64,000 nucleotides of DNA from Ichthyophis bannanicus (Eukaryota > Chordata > Amphibia > Gymnophiona > Ichthyophiidae). The notes under the pieces are model-generated. The model was not told the DNA's origin. It did no database searches and saw only the letters and a list, made by a program, of their open reading frames with translations. The DNA lies in the NCBI GenBank assembly GCA_033557465.1, contig CM066041.1, positions 159,501,532 through 159,565,531 of the forward strand, read 5' to 3'. Shown here piece by piece: positions 1-10,330 of this stretch. Numbering within the stretch: the stretch's first letter is position 1; each line of letters begins with the position of its first letter. The position numbers and the translations under genes are program-made.

Positions 1-1465
1 GAGCCTGTTCCGCCCTGCTTGTTCACATAGAACATGGCTACTTGATTGTCTGTTTGGACTAGAACTGTCTTTGTAGCTGAGCTGGGGATGGAATACTCGA
101 AGAGCTAGATAGATTGCCCTTAATTCTAGGAGGTTTATGTGAAGAGAAGCCTCCTGTGGAGTCCAGGTGCCCTGGGTAGAGAGATGATGCAGGTGTGCTC
201 CCCAACCCACCTGTGATACATCTGTTAGGGTGGCCTGGAATAGGGGTTGTTGGAAAGGAGACCCCACTAAAAGATTCTCAAGTGATTGACACCATTGGAG
301 GGACAAGATCAGTTGATGAGAGGTTGATATCTTGTCTGATAGATGTCCTGTGGCCTGTGTCCACTGTGTGGATAGGGTCCACTGGGCTGCTCGCATGTGG
401 AGGCGAGCATAGAGAACTACATGAACTGTGGATGCCATGTATCCCAGTAACTAACAGTTCTCGAGCAGTTAGGGAGGATTTTCCCGCTGCTTGAGAAGCT
501 AGTTGCACTATGTGAAGACACCGAGCCTGTGGAAGGAAAGCCCTTGACTGTCTGGTATCTAAACAGGCTCCTATAAACTCCAGAGACTGGGAAGGAACAA
601 GTTGGGATTTTGGGAAGTTTATTACCAATTCCAAATATTGGAGGATTCGCACTGTGCGAGACAGTGCAGAGCTGGCTTCTGCAACCGTGGGGGCTCAAAT
701 GAGCCAGTCATCCAAGTAAGGGAAGACAAATATCCCTAGGGTTCGCAGGAATGCAGCTAGTACTGCCATGCATTTCGTGAATACTCTTGGTGCGGAAGCC
801 AGACCAAAGGGAAGAACCCTGTATTGGAAGTGTTTTCTCTTGAAAAGGAATCGTAAGAATTTCCTGTGATCTGGATGGATGAGAATGTGAATATATGTAT
901 CCTTTAAGTCTAGAGAGCAAAGCCAATCCTGACTTTGAAAGTATGGCAGAAGAGTTCCTAGAGAAATCATTTTGAACTTCTCTCAGAACAGGTATTTGTT
1001 CAATTCTCTGAGGTCTAGAATGGGTCTGTGTCCCCATGTTTTCTTTGGAATAAGAAAACAGGGGGAGTAGAACCCTGTACCCTGCTGGAGAAAGGGTACT
1101 TCCTCTATTGCCCCTTAGGCAAGAAGTGTTGAGATCTCGTGATCTAGCAGATTGTCTGCAGAGATCTGGGAATTGAACTGCCTTAGGATTGTAAGAGGGG
1201 GCATGTTGTGAAAATGAAGCCTGTACCCCTCTCCTACAATGGACAGAGTCCAATTTTCTGCTGTTATTTGGTACCATCTGTTGGCAAAATGACACAGCCT
1301 GCCTGGAATATTTAGGGGTTCCGGACCCCTCAGAGGCAGGAAGGTTAAGCTCTCTAGGAAGGAGTCAAAGTCCTTGAGGGGGCTGAACCTGCGGAGCTGG
1401 TTGAGCTCTTGGGCCTTTTGGCTTCTTCTGCTGTTTGAATTGCTGCTGTTGTCCCCTTTGGGCAA
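1..1465 (-). pseudogene. DIRS-A reverse transcriptase / RNase H (partial, broken)
   Basis: This is the DIRS pol reading. The N-terminal block (1115-1465) overlaps the end of gag by about 100 bp in another frame. The RT core lies at 278-970, with the fingers/palm motif SLDLKDTYIHILIHPDHRKF, then LPFGLASAPRVFTKCM, then the catalytic YLDDWLI. A stop follows YLDDWLI near 695 and a frame change precedes 970. The first 60 bases encode the RNase H stretch with DNQVAMFYVNKQGGTG, so the window starts inside RNase H. The enzyme would copy the element RNA into DNA. The disruptions make this a pseudogene; family assignment is firm from motif order. Confidence 0.85.
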
Positions 1466-3176
1466 CTTGAGCGTGAGCCTGGCTTTGCTGGGTATAGGAT
1501 GGATAAAACTTCCTCTTTTTGCTAAAAGAGGGTTTTTTATAGGGTCTCTTTTTGGCTGGAGTGGCTGTAGATTTTGACAATCTATCTAAGGTGATATTGT
1601 CAGTATCTATCTCATTAGCCTTTTCTTGCCAAAGAGGTTTTCTCCTGTGCAAGGGATGTTGCCTAATTTATCCTGTACCCAAATCTCCAAGTCTGATGCC
1701 TGAAGCCAGGCAATCCATCGTGCACCAATGGCATTAGCAGACGTTCTGCTGATGCATTCAAAGCAGTAAAGGCTGCACGATTTACAAACTTGAAGACATC
1801 TTGAGCATTCCTGACAAGAGTAAGGAAGTCTTGTCTGTCATCTGGGAGAAGTGGGCTCATAAGCTCCAAATCTCCTGTGACCTCTTTGAGGAACATTCCC
1901 ATATATAAAATATATGAGCTGATCCTAGCCGAAAGCATGGAAGCCTGAAAAGTTTGACGCCCAAAAGCATCAGGAGTCCTGCATTCACTATCTGGAGGAT
2001 TGGATGCATATCTCTTTACACTATTCATCCTACGCATGGCTGACTCCACTATCATTGAATGATGTGGCAGCTGAGTCTTTTGAAATCCAGGACATGGTGG
2101 AACTCGATACATGGTATCAAGTCTCCTAGAATGAGGAGATGTGGTCAAAGGTGTCTCCTACATTCTGAGCATCAAATCATGAAGAATTTCATGAATGGGT
2201 AGAGTGGCTGCCTCCTTTGGAGCCTTAGGATATTGGAGAATTTCCAATTCCTTTGCCCTAGGTTCCTTTTCAGGAGCTACCGTGATTGAAAGGCCTTTGG
2301 CAACATCACGAATAAAATCCTGAAAAGACGTGTCCTCCGGAGGCGACATTCTGCGTTGGGGAGAAGAAGAGTCTTCCGGGAGAAACACTCTGGTACCGGC
2401 AGAATTATCAGAGTCATCGGAATCGGAGGATTCAAAGTATCTCTGATCACGATGTTCATGCATCGATCGAAGTCGGTACCGAGTTGATCCGGTAACGATC
2501 TCTCGATGCCAGCCAAAGACGGCATGGGAAGAGTTCCCAACGGGGCCGGTACCGTCGGTGCTGGTACCGGTATCTTTACCGGTGCTGGTGCCCGTTAAAC
2601 CATCGGTGCCAACGGTACCGCAGCTGTAAGGAGAGCTGCAATACTGCGCTCGATAGCGAGGAATCTTTGGTCTATCGACGCTGCCGATGCCTGGGTATCG
2701 GTACCGGTGAAGGCGGCCGGGACCCCTAAGCATGGCACCAGTAGTCCTGTCGAAGCTGAGGCCTCAAGAATATCCTGGAAACTTGTTGATGCTTTGTAGG
2801 CCGAAGCCTCCCGCCAGGGCTGTTTTGCCGGTGTGGTTCCCTCAAGGTCAATGCCAATGGCCTCTCGATGCTTTGCAAGAGAGCTACCCTTTGAGGACCG
2901 GCTTTTATGTTTAGTTACCTGAGATCCATGGGAGGAAGAAGAGGCTCTTGAAGACGTCGATGCAATGGACCTGGCATCCGAAGAAAAAGAGGGTACCAAG
3001 CTTTGCAGCCCGGTTCTGTCTTCCTCTTTTAGTCATCCCCATACAAGAGAGACACTCCGAAGGAGAATGGTCAGGGCCTAAATATTTAAGACACCAGTCA
3101 TGGGTGGCTGTGACGGAGATGGTACCTCAACACTTAGAACATTTTTTTTTTTTAAACCACTAGCTGTTTTTTCCAT
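1365..3176 (-). pseudogene. DIRS-A gag-like protein (broken)
   Basis: Start chosen at 3176, where the frame opens with MEKTASG followed by a Cys-x2-Cys pair and then WCLKYLGPDH. The same start and motif recur in DIRS-B, I and K. The N-terminal third is Ser/Thr/Gly-rich and encoded by many GGTACC repeats. The middle holds the conserved gag block LPHHSMIVESAMRRM, FGRQTFQASML and LYMGMFLKEV (1663-2148). The C-terminus is basic and Gln/Lys-rich and ends PPQGL at 1365. Several frame changes split it. By analogy with other DIRS ORF1 products it would bind nucleic acid and assemble particles; this is inference from position and composition. Confidence 0.8.
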
Positions 3177-3445
3177 CTTTAAGGAAAAATGGGGCCTAAT
3201 GCCCAAAATGGCGCCTAGCACCAAAAAAGAAATGTTTCTGAAGAGAAACAATTCAGAATTTTTTTTTTTTTTTTAAAGAAAAGAACCGGCGGTACCAGTA
3301 GGCATCATGCGGAGGCAAACGTGACCATAAGAAAACAAGATTAAAGAAGAAATTTTCTGCGGTGACAGGATATGTGTCCTGTCGGCTCTGCAGAAAACGA
3401 AGAACTGAAAAGGGACAGTTGGAAAGGCAGGAAGGCAGCGCGCAT

Positions 3446-3514
3446 TGTGACGTAGAAGCCTCTCAGGATGCCATGGAAACAGACAGTGATCCGGTGGAGA
3501 GAACCGGTACTGCA
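3446..3514 (+). repeat. Upstream terminal direct repeat of the TRIM-like element
   Basis: 69 bp, TGTGACGTAG at the start and GGTACTGCA at the end. Matches 4151-4219 at 67 of 69 positions; both differences are C/T or G/A transitions. Confidence 0.75.
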
Positions 3515-4150
3515 AGAAAATGCAGGAATTTCCCTTCAGAAAGGAAAAAACACAGAGCTAATCAGGAAACACAGCTCACCTCAGGGGAGGAGAGAAGCAA
3601 AGTCCCTGATTGGGCACGCCCAAGCAGGAGGCGGGCAGTGCAAGGCACGGGGAGCTTGTTAAGCACTCAGAAACAGAGAGGGTTAGAACAACAGGAAGAA
3701 GAAGAGGAAGAGGACCAGGTTCAAGTCCAAGACTTGGAGAGAGACCCACTAAGCAGCTGTGATTCACTAAGGAAGGATTTTGACTCAGGAAGCAGGTACC
3801 TGGGAGACTCAGGGGCAGAAAGAATCTTCTGTGACCAGAAGGATTCCAGAACACTGAGAGACCCAGGCTTCTGGAGGACCAAACACAGCCGTGGAACAGA
3901 AGGCAGAGAGGAAAGAATTCTCATGGAGGAAGCCTCAGCACAAGGTACACGGTGGGGTTGATACAGCTAGCAAGTTTAACAGTGTGAAGCCATGGCATGA
4001 CAGAGTAGCTTTAGCCCAAATAGCCACAATAGCCTCTCCGAGACAACAGCCTCAACAGAAGCTCACCAGCACAGAGCCCATAGATTGTATCATGTGCTGT
4101 GCCGTCAAGACTAAGCCAGCCCGTGATATCTTAAGGGGGGGGGGGGGATC

Positions 4151-4219
4151 TGTGACGTAGAAGCCTCTCAGGATGCCATGGAAACAGATAGTGATCCAGT
4201 GGAGAGAACCGGTACTGCA
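4151..4219 (+). repeat. Downstream terminal direct repeat of the TRIM-like element
   Basis: Second copy of the 69 bp repeat, preceded by a poly-G polypurine stretch and followed by the second GCAT target copy. Confidence 0.75.
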
Positions 4220-4344
4220 GCATGTGCTGAGGGATGCTCCCAAAAGCGTTCCTATTGGACGCTGGGGAGCGTTCCCACGCAGGATCCATCGGTACCAATG
4301 ATACCCATATGTGAAGACTACATTCCTGCTTGTTCCTGGAGATA

Positions 4345-6980
4345 GGGGATTTCAACATGCCAGATGTTGATTGGCACATTACAGCTGCACTATCATCTAG
4401 AAGTAAGGAAATCCTGGATTCTCTACAGGGAGAACTATTCAGGCAATTGGTAACAGACCCCACACATGAAGGAGCCATACTGGAATTGGAGCTTACCAAT
4501 GGTGAAAGTATTTCTGATGTTATACTGGGAGATCATTTTGCATCCAGTGATCACCAGATGGTGTGGTTCAGTATTAGGACTAGGGCTGTTAGAATCCATT
4601 CAAAAGCGAGGGTCTTAGACTTTAAGAAAACTAACTTTGCCAAGATGGGCCAATACCTCAGGGAGTCGTTAGCAGGATGGGAACAGCTGGGGGATGTAGA
4701 AAAACGGTGGGCAAAACTGAAAGGGGATATTTTAAGGGTAAACAACCTTTTTGTTAAAATGGTAAATAAAGGTAAAAGCAAAAAGGAGACCGCTATGGCT
4801 TTCGAAAGAAGTAGCTGAAAAGGTGAAGAAAAAGAGGGAGGCCTTCATGAAATACAAGAGATCAAAGAGAGGAAGACAGGCAACTATATTTGGAAAAACT
4901 TAGAGAAGCTAGCAAAGTAGTCAGGAAAGCAAAGATTCAAAGAGAGGAAGAAATAGCCAATGCAATAAAATGGGGGGATAAGACATTTTTCAGATATGTT
5001 AGTGAGAAGAGGAAGGGCAAAAATGGTACTGTCAGGCTCAAGGGTGAAGGGGAGGAATATGTAGAACATGATGAAGATAAAGCAGAATTGCTTAACAAAT
5101 ATTTCTGTTCTGTGTTCACAGATGAAGAACCAGGAACAGGACCTCAGAAAACACCCACAAACAGGAACAGAAGCAAGGGGCATCTTGAACAATTTTCAGA
5201 AGACTATGTTCGTGAGAAACTAGCTAAACTTAAAGTAGACAAAGCGATGGGACCGGATGGGATATACTCTAGAATACTGAGGGAACTTGGGGACGTTCTA
5301 GCAACTCCACTGACTGACCTTTTCAATGCCTCGGAGTCAGCAGTGGTGCCAAAGGACTGGAGAGAGGTTCATGTGGTGCCTTTAGACAAAAGCGGAAGTA
5401 AGGATGTGATTGAAAACTACAGGCCAGTTAGTTTAACTTCGGTGGTGAGTAAATTAATGGAAACGCTGCTGACAGAGAAAATAATGAGGTTTCTGGAGTC
5501 CAGAGGATTGCAGGATCCGAGGCAGTATGGATTAGCGGGAGGCAGGTCTTGTCAGACAAATCTGATTGATTTCTTTGACTGGGTGACAAGGGAGTTGGAC
5601 CAAGGGAGAGCCCTAGATGTGGTGTGTTTGGATTTCGGTAAGGCCTTTGACACCATTCCTCACAGGCGAATTGTGAACAAACTGGGCACCCTAGGGATGA
5701 ACATAAGAACATAAGATATGCCATACTGGGTCAGACCAAGGTCCATCAAGCCCAGTATCCTGTTTCCAACAGTGGCCAATCTAGGTCATACGTACCTAGC
5801 AGTTTCCTCAAGAGACACAGGTTCCACAATGCTTGTACTGGGTCAAGCATTGATATCCTGGGTCCCTTCTTAATAATGGTTTATAGACCTTTCCTCCAGG
5901 AACTTATCCAAACCTTTTTTAAACCCAGCTACACTAACAGCCTTTACTACATCCTCCGGTAACAAATTCCAGAGTTTGATTACACATTGAGTGAAAAAAT
6001 ATTTTCTTTTATTAGTCTTACTGTTTGGGTTACTGCTTGGGTTAGAAACTGGTTGAGTGGGAGGCGACAAAGAATACAGGTAAATGGAGCTCACTCTGAG
6101 GAGAAGGAAGTTACCAGTGGTGTGCCCCAGGGATCTGTCCTTGGTCTGATTCTTTTTAACATTTTTGTTAGTGATATAGCGGAAGGGCTGTCAGGTAAGG
6201 TTTGCCTCTTTGCAGATGATACCAAAATCTGCAATGGACACCCAGGGAGGTGTAGATAACATGAGGAGGGATCTAGCTAAGCTTAAAGAATGGTCTAGAA
6301 TTTGGCAGCTGGGATTTAATGTTAAAAAATGCAAGGTCATACATTTGGGCTGCAGCAATCCAAGAGAGCAATATAGTATAGGGGGAAGTACTTTTGTCCA
6401 CTAAAGAAGAGAGGAACCTAGGCGTGGTTGTGTCTGATGATCTTAAAGTAGCTAAACAGGTAGAAAAGGTGACGGCAAAAGCTAGAAGGATGCTTGGATG
6501 CATACGGAGAGGAATGACTAGCAGAAGAAAGGAGGTGATAGTACCTCTGTATAAGTCTTTGGTGCGGCCTCATTTGGAGTATTGTGTGCAATTCTGGAGA
6601 CCGTACCTTCAAAAGGATATAAACAGGATGGCTACTAAAATGGTTAGTGGTCTTCATTAGAAAGCATTTGAGGGCAGACTTAAGGATCTTAATAGGTACA
6701 CCTTAGAGGAAAGGCGGGCCAGAAGTGATATGATTGAGATGTTTAAATACCTCTGTGGCATAAATGCACAGGGGGAGAGCCTCTTTCTATTGAAAGCAAG
6801 TTCTGCTACGAGGGGATATGGGATGAGGGTGAAAGGGGATACAATCAGAAGTGATATGCAGAAATATTTTTTTATGAAATGAGTGGTGGATCCGTGGAAT
6901 AGTCTCCCAGTGGAGGTGGTAGAGGTGAGCACAGTATCTGAATTAAAAAAAGCATGGGACAAACACAGAGGATGTCTAAA
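4345..6980 (+). pseudogene. CR1-1 ORF2: APE-type endonuclease and reverse transcriptase (broken)
   Basis: 4345-4818 encodes the C-terminal half of the apurinic-type endonuclease (GDFNMPD, then SSDHQMVWF). A frame change follows near 4815. 4890-5700 is the RT N-terminal half: KAMGPDGI, DWREVHVVPL, NYRPVSLTSVVSK, RSCQTNLIDFFDWV and VCLDFGKAFDT. The reading breaks into the inserted LINE fragment at about 5700. RT resumes at about 6031 with NWLSGRRQ, GVPQGSVLG and FADDTK, and continues through LYKSLVRPHLEYCVQFW to the CR1 C-terminal domain near 6980. Further frame changes occur around 6235, 6400 and 6650. The protein would nick DNA and prime reverse transcription on the target; this copy cannot. 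Confidence 0.85.
5700..6030 (-). mobile_element. 3' fragment of a CR1/L2-group LINE, nested in CR1-1
   Basis: On the minus strand this reads the end of an RT ORF (KYFFTQCVIKLWNLLPEDVV, then FKKGLDKFLEERS), then a 3' UTR, then a tail of TTATGTTC repeats at about 5700. The FF-x-x-x-VI-LWN-LP pattern is the usual C-terminus of CR1, L2 and L3-group LINEs. It interrupts CR1-1 where CR1-2 is continuous (around 28495). It is 5' truncated, as LINE insertions usually are. Confidence 0.75.
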
Positions 6981-7059
6981 GGAAAAAAGGGGACTCTTAT
7001 AGTTGTTGATATGGAAGGACAGACTAGATAGGCCTTTTTCTGTCGTCATTTTCTATGTT

Positions 7060-8713
7060 AGTCAATCAACGACTTGAGTGCACTGCAGCATGCACTGCTC
7101 CAACTTTGTCTTAATTCCTGCTCATGGATAGTCTTCCAGAACATTCGTCACTGTCATAACTTTGGCAGCCCTCTTGGAAACTTTTGTACCAGTCAAACTC
7201 ATGCATTCTTCGCCATACATTTGCTGTAATTTGTCATAAGTCTCTCTTCACGAATCTCCAAGTTTCTGGCAGAATTTAATGCAAATTCACTGTTCAATAT
7301 TTTCCACTCATCATAAATATGACAAGCTGCTTTTACATGATACCAAACATCATGTGATTAAAAAAAGTATAGATGTGCTAAAATCATGCTAGATTCTGTA
7401 CATGCAGAGCACATAACTAAGTCACTACATGCTTAATAGCACTGTGGTACAACGTGTTATATAGTTACACAACAAGTTCCGATACTTTTGATCACACCTC
7501 ATACAATCATAAAAAGTCAGTTGAAAGAAATGGAAAAAAAAAGAGCTCAAAAAGAAGAGGAAATTATGCGGTAATTTAAAAAATCAAAAGCATCTGAAGA
7601 TTTCTACTTCTCAAAGACATCTAATGTTTTGCAATCAAAAAGTAGTTTCCTTGCAAATGGAGATAGGATGCAGAGGCCTACTCTGAAGCCAAAAAAAGAC
7701 GAGATACAAGGGGGAACACTGCCTCATTTAGTCTCAGATCAGAGTGCTGATCTGTGATCAGGATGGAAAATGCAAGACATCACAGCCCCCAGACCCATAT
7801 TTAGGAACAAGCCTGTGGTACCAGATTTTTAAGGCACCAAATACTTGGGCTAAACAGCAGCCTGATGTCTCTTACTTTAAATATCATTCCCCACTGCTCT
7901 CCTAGTCCTGTCTATGGGAGTCAACATCTTAAATCCAGTCCTGACTACCCCACCCTGACTTTCTTGCTACAAGCAGCCAAATCAAGCATACATTTTCACT
8001 CTTGAATAACACGGCTGCTTCTGGAACAACCAGGCCTTACCCACCAACGTACTGAGACAGTAGCAAGCTATATTTCACATCTAAAGAAATCTCTCAGGAA
8101 ACTTCCAAAGAGAGATGAGTGTTCAGCAGGAGAGAAAGTCTATTTATTAATGTGACCCTTACCTGGAAGAAGGTTTCACTCTCATTCTGCAGAATAGTCC
8201 TGGGCGGCGTGCTGACTGCCCAAAATAAAAATGTAAAAGATATTCACAAAAGCTATTTACATTGTGCTTTTTGCCTAGGGGAAAAAAATAGATGCCAGTA
8301 CTCAAATACAGAGATGTCACCTTGTGCCCCACACCCATAGAACTTAATATAAGGCAACACTGCAAATAATCAACTTGTCTCTCGAATACTGGGACACTTC
8401 TTATTGAGAAAATAAAAACATCTTTACTTTAGCAACATTTTCATACCCCTAAAGTTAAATTACATCTTAGAAATTTACAAAACCATTTCAGGAACAGTAA
8501 AACATACAAAAAGTTTAACAATGAACAAGACAGTGGATGGGAAGCAATGATATATGAGGAACAGTATGTGATTGGACAACAATATCAACCAGAGACACTG
8601 GAACATAAATCCAAGACACATGAGCATAGGAGGAATATATAAAGAAGGCTTTTGCTCATTGAAAAGACACGCTCCAGCGACCTTAGCTCACAGGAAGGCC
8701 TGCTCAAAGAAAG
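7060..8713. other. Unrecognised stretch between CR1-1 and DIRS-B
   Basis: About 1.65 kb with no long ORF, no family-specific protein motif and no terminal repeats that I could see. Base composition is AT-rich and unlike the DIRS elements. It may be original host sequence or very old repeats. A short + frame at 8119-8340 has no recognisable feature. Confidence 0.5.
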
Positions 8714-8890
8714 CATAGTTACTCACCTGTAACAGGTGATCTCCGGGAACAGCAGGAATTTAGTCCTCACATATGGGAATCGTCGGTACCGACGGAGCCT
8801 GCGCAGGAACGATCCCCAGCGTCCAATCAGAAAGCTTTTGGGAGCATCCCACAGCTCCTGCGTGCTGCCTTCCCGCCTTTCCCAACTGCT
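8714..8890 (+). repeat. Left inverted terminal repeat of DIRS-B
   Basis: Begins ATAGTTACTCACCTG after a flank ending AAAGC. Contains the palindrome GTCGGTACCGAC and the block AAAGCTTTTGGGAGC, both found inverted in 30420-30571. Confidence 0.85.
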
Positions 8891-8981
8891 TCTCTCCAGT
8901 TGAGTTTTAAAGCTGAGACAAAGAGAGAGAGAGGGAAAGGAAAGAGATAGAGAGAAACTCCTCCTAGGGGAGGTGGGTAGG

Positions 8982-9082
8982 TTGTGAGGACTAAATTCCT
9001 GCTGTTCCCGGAGATCACCTGTTACAGGTGAGTAACTATGATATCTCCAGGAACAAGCAGGAATGTGGTCATCACATATGGG
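8982..9082. repeat. Internal complementary region (ICR) of DIRS-B
   Basis: The first half is the reverse complement of the left end (8714 to about 8775) and the second half is the reverse complement of the right end (about 30530-30571), meeting near 9039-9042. In DIRS elements this region is thought to template completion of the ends and circle formation. Confidence 0.85.
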
Positions 9083-9198
9083 GACTCCCTAGCTTTAGGT
9101 GCCAGGGAGAGACCACAGAAGTTGTGTGTCCCTGAAGAGGGCTCCACTTCCCCCCATGGAACTATGGCATCCTACAAGGGATGGTGGGTAGGAGTTGA

Positions 9199-10330
9199 TT
9201 AGGTATGGAACAGGTGTTTGAGAACAGCCTGACCAAACAAGGCATCCCGGCGGGAGTCCTTGTCCATGCAGTAATGGGCTGTAAAGGTATGAACCGAGGC
9301 CCAAGTGGCTGCTCAATAGATGTCGTCGATAGACACAGTGTGCAGATGAGCCATTGAGGCTGCCACGGCTCTCACATTGTGAGCTGTGACATGGCCCTCC
9401 AGAGAAAGGTTCTTACTCTGATAGGCAAAGGAAATACACTGAGAAATCCAGTTAGACAGTGTTCTCTTGAAGACTGGAAGTCCCAAATGAGAAGGATCAA
9501 AAGCAACAAAGAGTTGAGAGGACGTTCTATGTTGCTGTGTTCTTTGTAAGTAAAAAGCTAAAGCTCTTTTACAGTCCAAGGTATGAAGATTCCTCTCTGC
9601 ATTACATGCATGAGGCCCTGGAAAAAACACAGGTAGGTAGACCGCTTGGTTCAGATGAAAGGGCGAGACCACCTTAGGCATAAAGTGTGGATGAGTCCTA
9701 AGGACTACCTTGTCATGATGGAACCTTGTATAAGGTGGATTAGCTACTAGTGCTTGCAACTCACTAATGCGGCGTGCTGATGTGACTGCAATGAGAAAGA
9801 TAACTTTCTAAGAAAGGAATTTCAAGGAGGTGGTAGCTAAAGGTTCGAAAGGTGGCTTCATGAGCTGAACAAGAACCAGGTTTAAGACCCATGCCACCAG
9901 TGGTGGCCTAATGGGAGGCTTAGTTAGAAGGAGGCCTCTCATAAATCTTGCTATATAAGGATGAGAGGAAACAGGCTGTCCATTTAGAGGCTTAAGAGAA
10001 GCTGCAATAGCACTCAAATGGACTCTTACTGAATTAGCCTGAAGACCTGCATTGGATAAATGAAGGAGATACTCCAGTAGTGATTCCAGAGGTATCGCAA
10101 GGGGGTTAAGAGCCTTTTGCAACCACCATATGGTAAACCTTTTCCACTTGAAAGCATAAGAGCGTCTTGTGGAAGGTTTCCTGGAAGCAATAAGAATATC
10201 TTTCACTTGTTGAGGGATATTGAGATCATGGAGATCTAAGCCTTCAGCAACCAAGCCCTGAGATGCAGAGACTGGGGATTGGGATGCCATAACATTCCAT
10301 CCTCCTGAGATAGGAGATCTGGCGCAGACC
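9199..10330 (-). pseudogene. DIRS-B tyrosine recombinase (YR), broken by stops
   Basis: The YR would integrate the circular DNA intermediate. The N-terminal SAM-like DNA-binding half reads SRKPSTRRSYAFKWKRF onward. A TAG then replaces the Trp codon that follows LKFLS (about 9807), just before the first catalytic Arg segment TSARRISELQAL. The catalytic half continues to the H-x-x-R motif (HNVRA). CGA has become TGA immediately before AATWASVHTFTAHY, which holds the nucleophilic Tyr. The reading ends at 9199. The start is uncertain because the ORF overlaps the MT domain in another frame. Confidence 0.82.

Larger units (their letters stand above)
3446..4219 (+). mobile_element. Small LTR element (TRIM-like), non-coding
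   Basis: A 774 bp insertion in the DIRS-A right ITR, with 69 bp direct terminal repeats (3446-3514 and 4151-4219) that differ at two positions. Each repeat begins TG and ends CA. It is flanked by a 4 bp duplication, GCAT, at 3442-3445 and 4220-4223. A long G-run (4136-4147) lies a few bases before the downstream repeat, where a polypurine tract would be. No gag or pol is recognisable inside; a long + frame across it (3362-3961) has a biased composition and no family match I can see. No clear tRNA primer site of the usual TGG type follows the upstream repeat, which is the weak point of the call. Confidence 0.65.
1..4344 (-). mobile_element. DIRS-A retrotransposon (family 1), right-hand part
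   Basis: This is the 5' (right) portion of a minus-strand DIRS element; its recombinase, ICR and left terminus lie before the window. In transcription order it has a right inverted terminal repeat, a leader, gag and an RT running into RNase H, which is cut by the window edge. The element ends in GATA at 4344 and abuts a CR1 endonuclease reading that continues at the next base. The second CR1 copy reads straight through the same site (around 21200), so DIRS-A most likely inserted into CR1-1. A 774 bp LTR-like insertion sits in its leader. Frames are broken by stops and indels, so the copy is dead. Confidence 0.88.
3270..4344 (-). repeat. DIRS-A leader and right inverted terminal repeat, split by an LTR insertion
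   Basis: 3270-3445 and 4220-4344 are one sequence in the other family-1 elements (compare 60480-60800 in DIRS-K). It is a T-rich leader, then the right ITR containing ATGCTCCCAAAAGC, the GGGGAGCGTTCC block, and a terminus ending CCTGGAGATA. The interruption at 3446-4219 is the TRIM-like insertion. Confidence 0.8.
4345..7059 (+). mobile_element. CR1-1 LINE (CR1 clade), 5' part displaced
   Basis: A non-LTR retrotransposon in + orientation. It starts abruptly within the endonuclease at GDFNMPD, against the end of DIRS-A, and ends with the clade's short 3' tail containing TTCTATG. The RT motifs (GVPQGSVLG, FADDTK, LEYCVQFW) are typical of CR1. It is interrupted by a fragment of another LINE at about 5700-6030. 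It is closely similar to CR1-2 at 20480-29572, so both belong to one subfamily. The 5' half is expected beyond DIRS-A, outside the window. Confidence 0.9.

Noticed and set aside
3362..3961. 199-codon + strand frame rich in Glu/Gln/Arg
   Set aside because: It spans three unrelated pieces (DIRS leader, a 69 bp LTR and the TRIM interior). It has low-complexity composition and no domain.
7060..8713. Possible host exon in the unannotated stretch
   Set aside because: No long frame, no convincing splice-site pairing and no protein motif recognised.
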